DNA from: Mariannaea sp. PMI_226
Lineage: Eukaryota; Ascomycota; Sordariomycetes; Hypocreales; Nectriaceae
Reading direction: 5' to 3'
Length of the DNA stretch: 64,000 nucleotides
Assembly (NCBI GenBank): GCA_024336345.1
Contig: JANFOG010000002.1
Location: forward strand, 186,001 to 250,000
A model generated the notes under the pieces. It saw only the letters and a program-made list of their open reading frames with translations, ran no database searches and had not been told where the DNA came from. Each line of letters opens with the position of its first letter. Position 1 is the stretch's first letter. The translations under genes and the position numbers were made by a program. This document shows, one piece after another, positions 1 to 11,700 of this stretch.

Positions 1-676
1 TCCACTAGAGGCTTCCTTGTGCATTAGCATGCCTTTCTGAAAGCCACTGAATTTTTTATTTATCTTCACAGCTAACCCCCGTATGTGACAGGTCGGGTGT
101 GCTCGTATACGCCCGGGATGATCCCGTTCTATCTTAAGCTGAGCAAAATTATCCCTGTTGCAGAGCCTGTCTCCCCCGCATCACCTTGCCGAAACGGACC
201 ACTTTGTCGACTCGAGTGTGTGTCAAACCAATGCAAAGCAACCCCAGCTTTCCCCAGAAAAGAGAAATTAAACCCGGGCTGAGATGCGATGGAAAGGAGT
301 GCCTGGATCTTTATGCAACCCCATGCCTATGACTCCGAGGCACGCCAGCCACAAGATGTAGTTGGTGCCGCGCGTATAGAAAAATAAATAAGAGGTGAAA
401 AAGCCTCTTGGTATCCCATGTCCAGTATTTCAAATATGGAAACAAAGCTAGTCTCTCGCCCATGTCCACCCTTGAATTCTGGCCGTCACGCTCTGGAATA
501 TGTATCTTACAAATACACATTAAGGAGGAATATAACACGACGCAACCTCGAGGAGGCTTGATCCTGGAGTTTTGACACTTCCCTTACCTCTATCCTCTCC
601 ATCATCATCCACCACGTGGAACTTGGTACCCCTGCGGCTGCTCGGGCCCAGGAACAGACAATCTGCGTTTGTGGCC
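1..676. other. Intergenic, 5' of the CFEM receptor
   Basis: No gene is recognised. The short open frames here are unsupported. A TTTATTTATCTTCACAG stretch near position 70 resembles an intron acceptor, so the end of a gene lying to the left cannot be excluded, but no recognisable protein follows it. The distal part is presumably promoter and leader for the receptor that starts at 677. Confidence 0.4.
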
Positions 677-2254
677 ATGCGGCAAAAGGTCTTCTTCCGA
701 ACTATATATCTTGTTCAACATGTGGCACTTCTGCAGGTTCATGTAGCATCAGCTACAAGCAACGCGAGGGATACCGCCAACCAGCTACCAGAATGTGCTG
801 TATGTCGACCCCAGCATGCTCTCAAGATTAGTACGCCAAGCTGATAACAGTCGAATATCAGATCAAGCCTTTGAAGGAAGCAGGTGCCAAATCAAGTTGC
901 CAATTGACCAATGTAACTTGCATGTGTACAGATGCTTTCCGACATGAAGCAGAGAACCTCATTATGCAATCATGTACAGTTCAAGAAGCACTATGCAAGT
1001 CTTGTCACGAGATATAATACCTTCAAGAGTATTTGACTAATATTCTTACAGTTGTGAAGAATATGACAATGACAAGCTGTGGCGAGCCGGTCAGGAATGG
1101 CGCCAAACACATCAATGCCCTGATCATCGCTCTGGGTGTCGTAGCCTGGATCCCGCTTATCCAACGATTCGCATCTAAGATCTGGGACAATATGACACTA
1201 GGACTTGATGATTGGTTTGCTCTTGCTACAGCTCTTGAGGGTATAGCAGTCAACATTGTTAATGCCGGATATGTTGTTCCTAATGGCCTAGGAAAAGATA
1301 TATGGACACTAGAACCGAAAAAAATCTATGATTTTGGTTTCTATATCTATATCGCAACTATATTTTATCTTCTTCAGCTCACAACCCTGAGGTTGGCTAT
1401 GCTCTTTTTCTACCTAAGAATATTTCCATCAACACGCACTAGAAGAGTTATATGGGCCACAATATGCTTTGTAAGTCTTATTGGCATTACCTTCTTAGGT
1501 ATATCGATAATTCCTTGCTGGCCGATTACTTATCTTTGGAACCAATGGGATGGCAAACATAAAGGGCATTGCGTTGATGTCAATTTGATGGGCTGGCTGA
1601 ATGCAGCTTGCACGATCGCGATGTCTGTTCTAATACTTATTATCCCTCTCTGGCAATTGAAGAGGTTGAACTTAAAACGATCCAAGAAGCTCGGTGTTGC
1701 TGCAATGTTTATTCTTGGCACTTTGTGAGTTCAACTTCTGTTGAGAAGAAGCTGATGACTCACTAACGTGGACTTATAGTGACACAGTTGTTAGTGTTAT
1801 CAGGCTCAGTTCTCTCCTCGGCTATGCCAATCAAGAGAATCCCACCTATGCTAATGCTGAAATTGTCAAATGGTCAACAATCGAAGTGAATGTTGGTATT
1901 ATATGCGTTTGCGTTCCAACTACACGACTTCTTCTCAAAAAGCTAGGCTCTAGGTTCTTTGCCTCTACTGCACCCGTTTACTACGAGCAAAACGAGCCCA
2001 GGAGTAACAACTCTCAGTTGCATGGGCGCGGTTGGCCCCTGGATAACCTCGCCAGCGGCCCCGGGACGAGAACTTCTTCCAGACCTAGTCAGTGGCAAAT
2101 TACCACCGGGGAGGACAATCACGAGGATGGATCTCATCTTTCTGAGACCATCGTCAAGCCAGAACATGGTATCCTGCATACAAAAGTATTTACGACGACG
2201 TATGATGAACCGGATGAGGAGGAATTAATATCCCATCGCAGGGTAGCAAAATGA
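677..2254 (+). CDS. CFEM-domain seven-TM receptor (Pth11-like GPCR)
   Basis: Likely a plasma-membrane receptor of the fungal Pth11 class, which senses surface or chemical cues. Exons by splice signals: 677-799, 862-994, 1052-1724, 1780-2254, giving about 467 residues. Residues 1-23 look like a signal peptide (MRQKVFFRTIYLVQHVALLQ). A CFEM-like Cys-rich segment spans exons 1-3: LPECA, then SSCQLTNVTCMCTD, QSCTV and TSCG. Exons 3-4 hold the multi-TM rhodopsin-like core (ALIIALGVVAWIPL, YIYIATIFYLLQL, VIWATICFVSLIGITFL, WLNAACTIAMSVLILIIPLW) and a polar tail of roughly 110 residues. Only six CFEM cysteines are visible where eight are usual. Intron 1 has donor GTATGT, branch GCTGATAAC and acceptor ATATCAG. 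Intron 2 appears to be GC-AG; it is needed to keep the frame (EALFVKN). The first in-frame ATG before the signal peptide is at 677. The ligand is unknown. Confidence 0.83.
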
Positions 2255-4253
2255 GTTAAGAGGAGACACAAACTAGGACTATGAATCAGTATACTCAAGG
2301 TCATATAATAAATTATATACATCGTTATGTTGCAATGTTGAACATCTTGTAGTCGATGTAACTTGCATATATCACTAGGCTTGAGAATATTCTATTCAGA
2401 CAGCAAAAAAAAACCCCGAGCCCCGCTTCCTTCGGTGGGGCAAAGGAAGAGGTTAGAACATAGATGCAGTGAGATATCAAGACAATTACCTTTAAGGACC
2501 CTACTAATGCAGACTTAGAGAAAGCTAAGAACATGCTCAAGATCACATAAATATTTAAAAGACAGGCAACTATATGTCTCAATTTTAGCCTCGAAGATCT
2601 TTCGTTGGCTCAAAGGAGCGTCTTAACAATTATCATTAAATATGGAAAGAGTGATATGCCAAATAGCTATAACTACAGTCAAGAAATCAAGCGCCACTGC
2701 ATCTTATTGAGCCAGATGCGACCTCGCCTCATTATAAATTTGTGTCGGCCTGGAAGTAACCGGAAACGTGAACACTTACTACAAGGAAAATTCGCTAGGA
2801 TTATTCTGCACTCATACAGGATATTGAGCATTCACTTCTAGTCTATCGACTTTGTCAACATTCTTGCATCAGACTGCGACAGCCCTGCCGCGACGATTAC
2901 CGTCACCTCGCCGGAATATTGGCATTTTTCCACCATGATGCACCAGGCTTAAACCCGTCTAAACTGAGAGAATAAGCCCCTACATTATCAGACCGTGGTA
3001 TGCCCGAATTTGCGGTAACATAGACCATAGCAAGACTGCTTGTTCTTACATCAGTGGGCTGTTGGCCCACAACCCCAATATCCCAGGATTTTGACTAGCT
3101 GTTGCTGATCATCATATCGAAGTGATTGCGAAACAGATGGGTTTTTCCTCATTTTGACCATCTTACTTCACTTGAATCTTTCCCAGGCTGCGAAGCAGAT
3201 ATGACGGTGCATAATGGGCAGGGCAAACGCCAATAACTTCAGCCATAGATTTAAAATTCGGTGTGATGGATACGATGAATCGTCTAGCCTCGACCCAAAG
3301 ATTTTTTTCTTTTTCAGAAATCACTGGAGAGCGGCTTCTTGACATCTGCAATATCCAACTCGCCCTAGATTGAAGGCAAGTCTCTGTCCTATGACGCATT
3401 GTCGGGCGTCTTCGGCCCGGCCGGGGAGTGGGAGTGGGAGTGATTTACCGACGAGTCATACGGCGTGTGAGGCTAGTCCGATATGAAGTCTCCGAAAAAC
3501 ATTAAGAATATGATCTCCCCGATTCGCCGACAGTCGGAGCTTTTCGAGTCCCCTCTTCATGTGTACATGCCATTAATGTCAATGTCATAGGTTTGGTTAG
3601 TCGCAGTCTTTGATGAGACCAGAGCCAAGGGAGTCATCCAGTACCTTGCGCTAACAAAAGAGAGCGGACCATCCCGTTCGTTGTAGCGAGTCCATTAAAA
3701 CCCCCCTGGCTCCGGAAATAAGCACAGAGAATAAGAATTGTCGATGGATAGTAATCAATTTAATCATCCCCTTCCAGGACCCTGGTGCAGCCTGGGAAAT
3801 ATTGCTCTACGAGTTTGTGTATGTCTACGACTCAGCTGCCCCGAGGTCCGAGCAATGAGAAGCTTGTAGGTCATCCCAACATGCTCCTTCACCCAGTTAA
3901 TTATGCCTTCTTTTTTTCTGTTGTTTCCCTCCTGACCTGATTGGTATATTATCTCGATGACCAATTCCGCGTAAATGCACAATAAATAAATAAAATAAAA
4001 AATGCTCCGGCCATCGGCTACACTAGCTCTGCCCTGTCGTCAAACACGCCCTTCATCCAAGCCTCTCCACCGTTGACAATAGCGGCGGGGTTACTCCATA
4101 TTCCGCCTGGAGCAGTCTAACTAATATCCACTACGGGCCATGCCTTTTTTCCCTCGTTGACCTCTCCGCAAACTCTGCAGCATGTAATCTGGAGTTGATT
4201 CCTCATTAATTCTGAAAGTCCAACAACCACAGTGATTTTCTGATTAGTCGACA
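2255..4253. other. Intergenic between receptor and MFS transporter
   Basis: No supported gene. A small hairpin lies 3' of the receptor: arms CTTCCTT (2426-2432) and AAGGAAG (2443-2449). The last 200 bases before 4254 are probably leader of the transporter. Nothing else was recognised. Confidence 0.5.
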
Positions 4254-5903
4254 ATGGCAACAACTCAGACACAGACCCTAGTGGTCACTCCAGGAGGCGA
4301 TGACGCTCACTTTTCAGACCGTGCAATTCCCCTTAGCCTGTTAGGCGACGCTGAGAATGAAACCCCACGCAATACCGCAGGCAAGAAAGCATCCAAGCTG
4401 CAGCAAGTCCTGGTCACGGTCCAGCTATCGGGGGTTACATTCTCTTCCAGTGTGGTTAACGGTCTTGTCATTGTGGGACTACCCGCCATCACCAAGGATT
4501 TGCAGCTTCCTCCTTCGCTCGCATTCTGGCCCGCATCGGTGTCAGGCCTCGCCACGGCGTCGACGCTTCTGCTCGCAGGTGCCGTTGCCGATGTCATTGG
4601 CCCTCGCTGGGTTGAATTGGTAGGATGCTTCACCAGCGGCGCCTTGATGATTGGAAGTGGCGCAGCCCGCAAGGGCTCAGAGTTGGTAGCGATGAGAGCT
4701 CTCCAGGGCGTGGGTGTGGCCCTTCATCTCGCCTCATCAGTTGCTTTGGTCACACAGGTCCTACCTCAAGGAAAAGCTCGAAACGTAGCATTTTCTGTTC
4801 TAGGGCTCAGTCAGGCCCTGGGATTCTCTGTGGGACTTGTCCTAGGAGGCATCTTTGTCGACACTGTTGGTTGGCGCACAGGCTGGTTTGTCTCTGGTGG
4901 CTTCACACTGTTACTTTGTCTCATTGGACTCTGGGCTCTGCCCAGGAGCCGGCATAACCGAAAGCTATCTGATGTTCTCCAAGATTTCAGAACAAAAGTT
5001 GATTGGGCCGGGGCCATTCTCGCATCAGCTTCTATGACACTACTCTGCTATCTCCTTGCGTAAGTGATAATGTGAAAAAGAAAAATTAACAACGGAAAAG
5101 TCCAGGAAGCTGACAAGATTTCCAGTGTTTTAAGTACTGATGTAACTCGAATTAAAGAACCTGTTAGCATTATTTGTCTCACATTGAGTTTCATCGCCCT
5201 GGGTTCGTTTATTTCTTGGGCGCACTACCAGGTGAAGAGGGGAAAACCAGCACTGATTCCTAACTCTTTGTGGAAGAATGCTACCTTTTCGAGTGTTTGC
5301 GCTACCATTGCGATCTCGAATGCGGTCATCAACTCGATGGAACTTTTCTGCAGCTTGTTCTTTCAGGAAGTGCAGAGCTTGCCGGCGATTCAGGCCTCTA
5401 TTCGTATTATTCCCGGCACCATTGTGGGTGTCCTTGTTAACATTGTCATGGGTTTCTTCGTCCACAAGATCCCTGCCATATGGATCGCCACTGTGACATC
5501 TGTTCTCACTGCAGGTGCCCCCCTTCTCATGGCTGTGATCCAGCCGTCCTGGCCATACTGGACAAATGCCTTCATTGCCCAATTATTGCAGTCTTTCCAC
5601 GTTGATGCGCTCTTCACCATTGGGTTGATCGTCATCACGGACGTCTTTCCCGAGGATACGCAGTCCCTGGCTGGGGCCGTGTTTAGCACCGCGTCGCAAT
5701 TTGGAAGTGCACTTGGGTTGGCAATTCTGCAAGTTATATCCACTACGGTGACGAACGAGCAGGCAGGCAAAGATGAGAAACTAGCTTTGATGGATGGGTA
5801 CAGAGCCAGCTTCTGGACAATGTTTGCTTTCATGATGCTGTGTACGGCTATTGGATTACTTGGGCTCAGAAAGACTGGGAAGATTGGGGTCAAAAAGGAC
5901 TAG
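4254..5903 (+). CDS. MFS drug/multidrug efflux transporter (DHA2-like)
   Basis: Proton-coupled efflux carrier of the major facilitator superfamily, expected in the plasma membrane. Exons 4254-5059 and 5126-5903 give 527 residues. The 66-bp intron has donor GTAAGT, a GCTGAC branch and acceptor TTTCCAG, and joins CYLLA to VLSTDV in frame. A polar N-terminus of about 45 residues precedes the first helix. Motif A is seen as GAVADVIGPR (109-118). A motif-C-like Gly-rich helix follows (ALGFSVGLVLGG, about 188-199), then GWRTGWF. Length and the number of hydrophobic blocks suit the 14-TM DHA2 group (aminotriazole-resistance type). The substrate cannot be told from sequence. It is convergent with the SNG1-like gene, leaving about 600 bases between stops. 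Confidence 0.88.
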
Positions 5904-6506
5904 TATTGTTGGCAGTTTGGATTTCATCATGCTTATGGGGTTCACTTTGCATGGCTGGTGGGTCAATAATGAAAAAGAAAATGGGAAAAAAAATAGAGGG
6001 AGAAGAGTATACGGAGCAGTTTGCATCAAGATCGTCTGAGAAACAATCCCAACTTGTCCAGATCTTCTTGTACGCCATTTACCGTTGTCCTTTCTCGGCG
6101 GCTGCTCAGTATCGCGTTTTGCTTATAGCTGTTTGCACGGCGATGACAATTCAAGAGATATAGATAACATAATTATTAAACAATCAAAATAAGGAAATGC
6201 TTTTAAGGTATATGCTGTCGACCAAAAAAAAAATGCCGACAATGCAAAAAGGTATTACGTCCCGCCTTTCCGACGATCCTCCAGCCGGTAATAGTGCAAG
6301 AATCTAATATTACAAAACAAAAAAAAATGTGTCCAATGTCGCCGAAGTAGCTGAGACAGATACTGAAATGGCTACCACATCTCAATCTAGATTTGAGAGC
6401 CTCTTTCAGGATGTCAAGCTCATCTTTTCACTCTCTTTCATCCGATTGAGGTATTTCATCTAGAACCTTCTCCTTCCTATTTTCCACTGCAAGCATTTCA
6501 TGACAA
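5904..6506. other. Convergent 3' intergenic region
   Basis: Holds the 3' ends of the MFS gene (+) and the SNG1-like gene (-). It is AT-rich with A-runs near 6222 and 6317. Overlapping short frames on both strands look like noise. No gene or structured element is supported. Confidence 0.5.
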
Positions 6507-8093
6507 TTAATTCTCCTCGCTGCTGCTATTATCATTGTCATTATAGTTGAATGGCAAACTGAATGATGGGCCAAAACTGCAGGGTGCAGTAGGGTTCTTA
6601 TGCTCCCGTTGTTGTTGTCTGGTGTCAACCTGCTGGAGAACATGAGAAAGCTCATCACGCATAGTGTCTTCTTCGTCACCAGATTGGGAGACTGCGGTCT
6701 CGGATGGAACATCTTCAGGCTCAGTCTTGCGCTCTTGAGTAAAACGCTTCTCCTTCAGCTCATTCATCTTTCCCACTTCAAAATTTACGGCAGCGTCCAG
6801 ACGCTCCTTGAATTTAGCTGCCTCGGCTTCCTCTCCAAGTGTGGCAAAGTGGCATCGGCGGTAAACACCGACGGCACCCAGAGTCAAACCAAGGACCCAC
6901 CACGAGAACATAACGGGCAGGGCAATATGGAGTTGGGGGTTGCAGCCAAACGACCAAATGTCCACCAGCACCTGATAGACCTGGTGGGCCGGGATGGCAT
7001 ATCCGACGCGGTAGAAAGCAGGGCTCAGAGGGAACGGTAGCAGGATGGAGGTAACGTTCAAGATAATCCAGGCCACCAGACTCATCGGGGCAAACTGGGG
7101 TGGCAGCCAGATGGTGAAGACGTCAAGGGTCAGGAAGTTAATATGGGCAAAAAGCCACAGAATCATCCAAGACAAGACAAACTGATTTCCGTTGATATTC
7201 CAGCCGGCTCGGAACGCGTAGATGGTAGCGGCAACGCACAGAGACCCGATGAAGGTATAAGCGGAAGAAATCATGTTGCGAACAGCAATGATACGGAACG
7301 GGCCGACCTTGGCGTAGATTTTGAAGGCAGCATAGAGGCCATTGAGGGTACCAAGGTAGAAAAATTCCTGAATCAGAATCAAAATGATGACAATGGTGTT
7401 GTAGATGGATCTTGATCCTTGCACAGTTGGTTGGATATTGATATCCTGGAGCTTCCACGGGTTGGCGAGGACTGACAGCTCAGGCCGTCCAGAAACGGAG
7501 CTGAGAGCACCAGTGCCGTTGCCGGTGCTGTATTCGATTCTAGCAGTATTGGCGAGGGTATTGAGGGGAGCTGAGATGCCGAGGTCGGCACTGGGCGGGT
7601 ACAAGGCTTCATTCCAGATATATGCCATCACGTCCGAGTTGTTGTAAGCTGTTGCCGCCGCCGTGCTGCCCAGGGCGCGTTGCAATCGGTTAGATGAGCC
7701 GTCCTCGACGTAGAAAGCTCCCCAGTACTTTGTCTTGCAGACAGCCTCCCGCAAATCCTCGGGGGTTGGGTAGTCGGATGCTGATCGTTCTATCAAGGAG
7801 GGAAAGCCCTTGCCCTCGAGAGACGAGTACGCATTTCGCACAGCGTCTCCGATGGCGCCACCATCGTAGTCAACGAAGACGACAGTTAGATTGTGAATGT
7901 GGCTGTTCTGCTGAAACAGGGAACCAAAGGCGTAGCAGAAGAGGGCGAGGAACAGGACCTGGAGATAGAGGAAGTTTAAGCCTACGCCCATGAAGAAGGG
8001 CTTGCGGCCCTTCTTGAGAACGGGATCATGCTTGGGAGAGCGCTTGTCGAAGGCCCTAGGATAGATTTTTCGTAATGAGAGCGAGAAGGCCAT
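6507..8093 (-). CDS. SNG1-family DUF3533 membrane protein
   Basis: Intronless, 528 residues, start ATG at 8091-8093. The family includes yeast SNG1, linked to nitrosoguanidine resistance and, in other work, to membrane lipid asymmetry. Seen in the sequence: a basic cytosolic N-terminus (to about residue 37); one TM helix (FLYLQVLFLALFCYAFGSLF); a large luminal/extracellular loop with VVFVDYDGGAIGDAV and several N-x-S/T sites; then a block of five or six helices (IYNTIVIILILIQEFFYLG to LPVMFSWWVLGLTLGAVGVY); then a charged Glu/Lys-rich tail of about 110 residues. This one-plus-several TM plan is the DUF3533 layout. A transport substrate is not established. Neighbouring an efflux pump is suggestive of a resistance role but not proof. 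Confidence 0.87.
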   Translation of the reverse strand: MAFSLSLRKIYPRAFDKRSPKHDPVLKKGRKPFFMGVGLNFLYLQVLFLALFCYAFGSLFQQNSHIHNLTVVFVDYDGGAIGDAVRNAYSSLEGKGFPSLIERSASDYPTPEDLREAVCKTKYWGAFYVEDGSSNRLQRALGSTAAATAYNNSDVMAYIWNEALYPPSADLGISAPLNTLANTARIEYSTGNGTGALSSVSGRPELSVLANPWKLQDINIQPTVQGSRSIYNTIVIILILIQEFFYLGTLNGLYAAFKIYAKVGPFRIIAVRNMISSAYTFIGSLCVAATIYAFRAGWNINGNQFVLSWMILWLFAHINFLTLDVFTIWLPPQFAPMSLVAWIILNVTSILLPFPLSPAFYRVGYAIPAHQVYQVLVDIWSFGCNPQLHIALPVMFSWWVLGLTLGAVGVYRRCHFATLGEEAEAAKFKERLDAAVNFEVGKMNELKEKRFTQERKTEPEDVPSETAVSQSGDEEDTMRDELSHVLQQVDTRQQQREHKNPTAPCSFGPSFSLPFNYNDNDNSSSEEN

Positions 8094-8369
8094 TGTGGGG
8101 GGTCGGCACTTGAGCCACTGTTGCCTCGATTGCTACTGCGTCAAATCAAAGCTGTACTTCTTACTGTGGTTCCGGTTCGAGTCGACGGGAGTGATGAGAA
8201 AGGCTGAAGGAACATGGATGGAAAATGGAGCGATGAGCGGTGACTTTAATATGCACTCCCCTTTGGCCGCGTGCCGGTAAATTTTGAGGCTGGTTGTCAT
8301 TTGGAGGGGGTCCCTTCTGCCGTGTGCCATGTGTATTGCAGCGGAGGTAGGTATTGTCCACCTCCCTGA

Positions 8370-8381
8370 CTACCTAGGTAG
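8370..8381. promoter_or_regulatory. 12-bp palindrome CTACCTAGGTAG
   Basis: A perfect dyad about 280 bases upstream of the SNG1-like start. Palindromic CCTAGG-type motifs are frequent in hypocrealean intergenic DNA. A similar 10-bp dyad, TAGGTACCTA, lies at 18867-18876 upstream of the methionine permease. A factor-binding role is inference only. Confidence 0.25.
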
Positions 8382-8760
8382 ACTATTAGTCGACTGCAGA
8401 AAACCTTAGCTAGGGTACCTGCTCTACCACCTTTACTACCTCTACTACTTCGTGCAAGACGTCGGGTGTTTAGTGATCGCTGCTTCCGGGGGTGTGGGCT
8501 GCTGCTGCAACAGCTTCCACGCAGCCAATCCCGTTGCAGCCTAGCACCAATCCAACGTTTTGCGATCCTTTGGCCCAGACTCTAATTCCGTGGCTTCGCT
8601 CTCTAGAGCGAGACAGCGAGGCGCCACAATCCACTGTGCAGCAGCAATTACTATTACTCAGTCACCCAGCTTCGAAATCAAGAATGTCGGCCAATCGCAG
8701 TCGGCTTCGCTTTTCGCATCGACAGCGCACCGATAGTTGGGCGTCGCGGCCATTCGACCC

Positions 8761-8787
8761 GGCACTCCCGGCACTCCCAGCACTCCC
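8761..8787. repeat. 9-bp tandem repeat, three units
   Basis: Two copies of GGCACTCCC followed by one AGCACTCCC. Short direct repeat in gene-free DNA with no assigned role. Confidence 0.6.
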
Positions 8788-11700
8788 AGTTTCGGGCTAA
8801 GCCGAGCGGGATGCTTGACAGCTCTACTCGCGCTTATTACTGTCCGAGTGCAGTCGAGAAGCAGCCAATCAATATCTCCCCGATGTGGCATACAGGAACA
8901 ACGTCAGAATCGCCAGAATCGTCACTACTCTCCTGAGTGGTATATGAGCAACCGATTGAAGAGCTCCCCATTCGCTGTAACCTGTGTTACTCTGGCCGCA
9001 TAGCACACATACGCAATCACCCGTACACTCCCTTCCACCATCCCAAGGGTCTATAATCCACCGTAGCTACTTACACAATGCGCACTAAAATGCAATGGTA
9101 CTAAAAACAATGTATGATTAGTATGAAGCGGATAACACAATATTCCCCGATATTCCCTCCGAGTACACCTGTGACGTCGTCTCAAGTTTCTGATCATCAA
9201 TACCAAAATCTTCCTCATTACCTTTAACTTCTATGCCCGGTGTCGGCGAATGGTTATTTTTTCTTTTGTTTTCTTTTTCTACACCCCTTAGACATAGTCC
9301 ATCTGAGATTCTGTATTACTCAGAATTTCCATTCTATTCTATCCCCGGATGACGAGCCCAATTTCTGCCACATGGTAAGACAACTACATTGATTTTGGTC
9401 AAATTGATATACGAAGCGGGCAAAAAAAAAAAAAAGGTACAATGAATGAATCGTAAGAACCCTCTTTTCGACTTCACTTCACCTCAAGGAATCTTCCGGT
9501 CAAGCCCAAGACTTGCAAGCGCTCACAGCCAACAAAAGCATCGGTGCTTTTTCTCGTCCTCTTCCGTTCTTACATTCCAAAAGCTATGCATTAGTAGAAA
9601 GGAGTCCTGCCAGCATTAACAAGTCATACTTCAATGAAAATTCACTTTTACGTAATAAAGCTATCAGAACTATGTTCTTGTGTAGCATCCAGTCTAGAGA
9701 TAAGCGGACTACACATTCCACCTTTCAGAGGACCTTATATTTGGTCACCCTAAACTTGGCTTCTCAAATCCAGTCTGTCTATTCCTCATGGTCACGTACT
9801 ACAACCAGATCAATCAGGGCCGATGTCTCTCCTTCCTTGGAGTAGTTTGATGTCCTAATTGGTTCTGATCGCCATACCTCCAACAGTCAATAGCCAGACA
9901 TATGGTATTTAGAATGAGAGTGAAGAGGAATAGCGAGCTTAGTACATAGTTTGCTAATGCGAATTTTCTTTTCCCCTGTTTCCTCGACGCTTATCCCTTC
10001 ATTCGGCGTAGTTTATATACGCCAAGGTAGGTACGAGGTATGTATGTACTCCGTAATAACAAAAGTACCAAGGTAGGTCACGGGTGCACACTACCAGCGA
10101 GCAATGATGCGAATGCCCGTTACCCATCCAAGAATATGCACTAACCATTGACCAAGTATGGAACACATAACCCAGATTTCCATCAACTCCTTCTCATGAA
10201 AAGAAATCTTCGAATTCAAGGACTTGTATCTTGGTTCTAGAGTCGAGCCCATGGGGCGTCAGATTGTACATCACCCTTTCATAAAGGAGCAAGCTATGTC
10301 TGTGCAAAATGAGGTGGGGAAGAGGGGGGGTAAAGAAAGTCTCAAAAGCATCCGAATGCGGTTGATTATACTCCGTAGCTACTCCACAGTTTCATGATTA
10401 ATATTCATTCAACATCAAAGCTGTCCCTTGGAACTGGAGGATAGCCTCGGGTCCGTTGCCTGTTCAACTGATGGGAGGATCAGCGAGCCTAAGGGAATTA
10501 CGCGGTAATATCACTTGAATTACTCTTATGCATATTCGATTAATAACATCCAATGTATGTCTTTGAGTCAGTAGTTCGCATCGTCTCTGCGTACGAGTAT
10601 TCGCTTGCTAATCAACATATCAACGATTGTCACCATTTCTCTTACGGTGGTCAACGCAGTTTGACTCTTTTGAACTAGTTGACGAAGGCGCTACAAAGGC
10701 CGTCTTCAAGCTGGGCGCTTCCCGACAAAAGCCCTCGTCCCATCCTTCAACCTTAGGCCAGGTAAGTAAGAGTAGATTTGGGGCCTCATCTTGACACTCA
10801 TCACCTCACCGTGAGACATCATATCATACCGAGATATCATTTCGTCACGCCAAGCCGTAGGATTTTTCTGTGTCCTCAGTTGTTATTACGTAGTTGGTTA
10901 CTAATCATCATATTGTGAGCTCTTTTGACCAGATGCCCCACCCCACAGTCAAGGAGGACACTATGGTTCCGCGGCATCAACAGATTGGACCAGTCCAGAG
11001 CTGAAAACCTCGTATTTCAAGTCTCTTCTTGAATCCTCCATCTCCATCCTGATCTCTTATAGTGCCTAGTTCCCGGTTCGCCTGCTTCCTCTTGTCCGAA
11101 TATTCTGCTTGAACAAACAGATTGACAACCTATCAAAGAAAGGCCTCCTGCAACACTAAGAAGGATTCCCCTGGAATGATACAGAGTCATATTCTCCGCG
11201 CAACCGGACGGAATTCTTCAAAACATTGATTTGCCAATCCCAAGCGAATCGGCATGTTGAAAAGTTGTGATCCTTACAGACACGCGGTAGGCAGGTATTC
11301 GAGCAACTATTCCCCACATTCGCAAAGAAAAAGGCTGGCTCCAGAATAGTAGGATCAACTCGTTCGTCCGCTTTCGTGACATGCTACATTTTCGATGCAT
11401 TTATACATGGGACTACTGCTGCTTCAATGGCCTGATTCAGGCTCATGGTCATGCTTGCTATTGATGTTCAAAGAGCTGTCCCATAGGGTGTTCTTGTCGA
11501 CCAGCCCAAAGGCTAGTACTTATCCACCGTCCTCTCTTTTTGTCTCTGAGAGCACATCCATCATGAACAGTCAAATCGACGAAGAGAAGGAAAACCCGAA
11601 CCCCGAGAAGGGAAGCAGAAGAATGAGATTAACCTGTTAGCGGGATACGGCAGCGCTCCTTTCCACGGCCCCGATCAACTCCCACACATGGCACGGACTA

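Noticed and set aside
5184..5903. Separate 239-aa membrane protein
   Set aside because: It is exon 2 of the MFS transporter; a GTAAGT...CAG intron joins it in phase to the first 268 codons, and position 5184 is TTG, not ATG.
4254..8093. MFS pump plus SNG1-like protein as part of a biosynthetic or resistance cluster
   Set aside because: No backbone or tailoring biosynthetic enzyme or cluster regulator lies within 60 kb; the two hydrolases and the reductase are far apart and separated by housekeeping genes.
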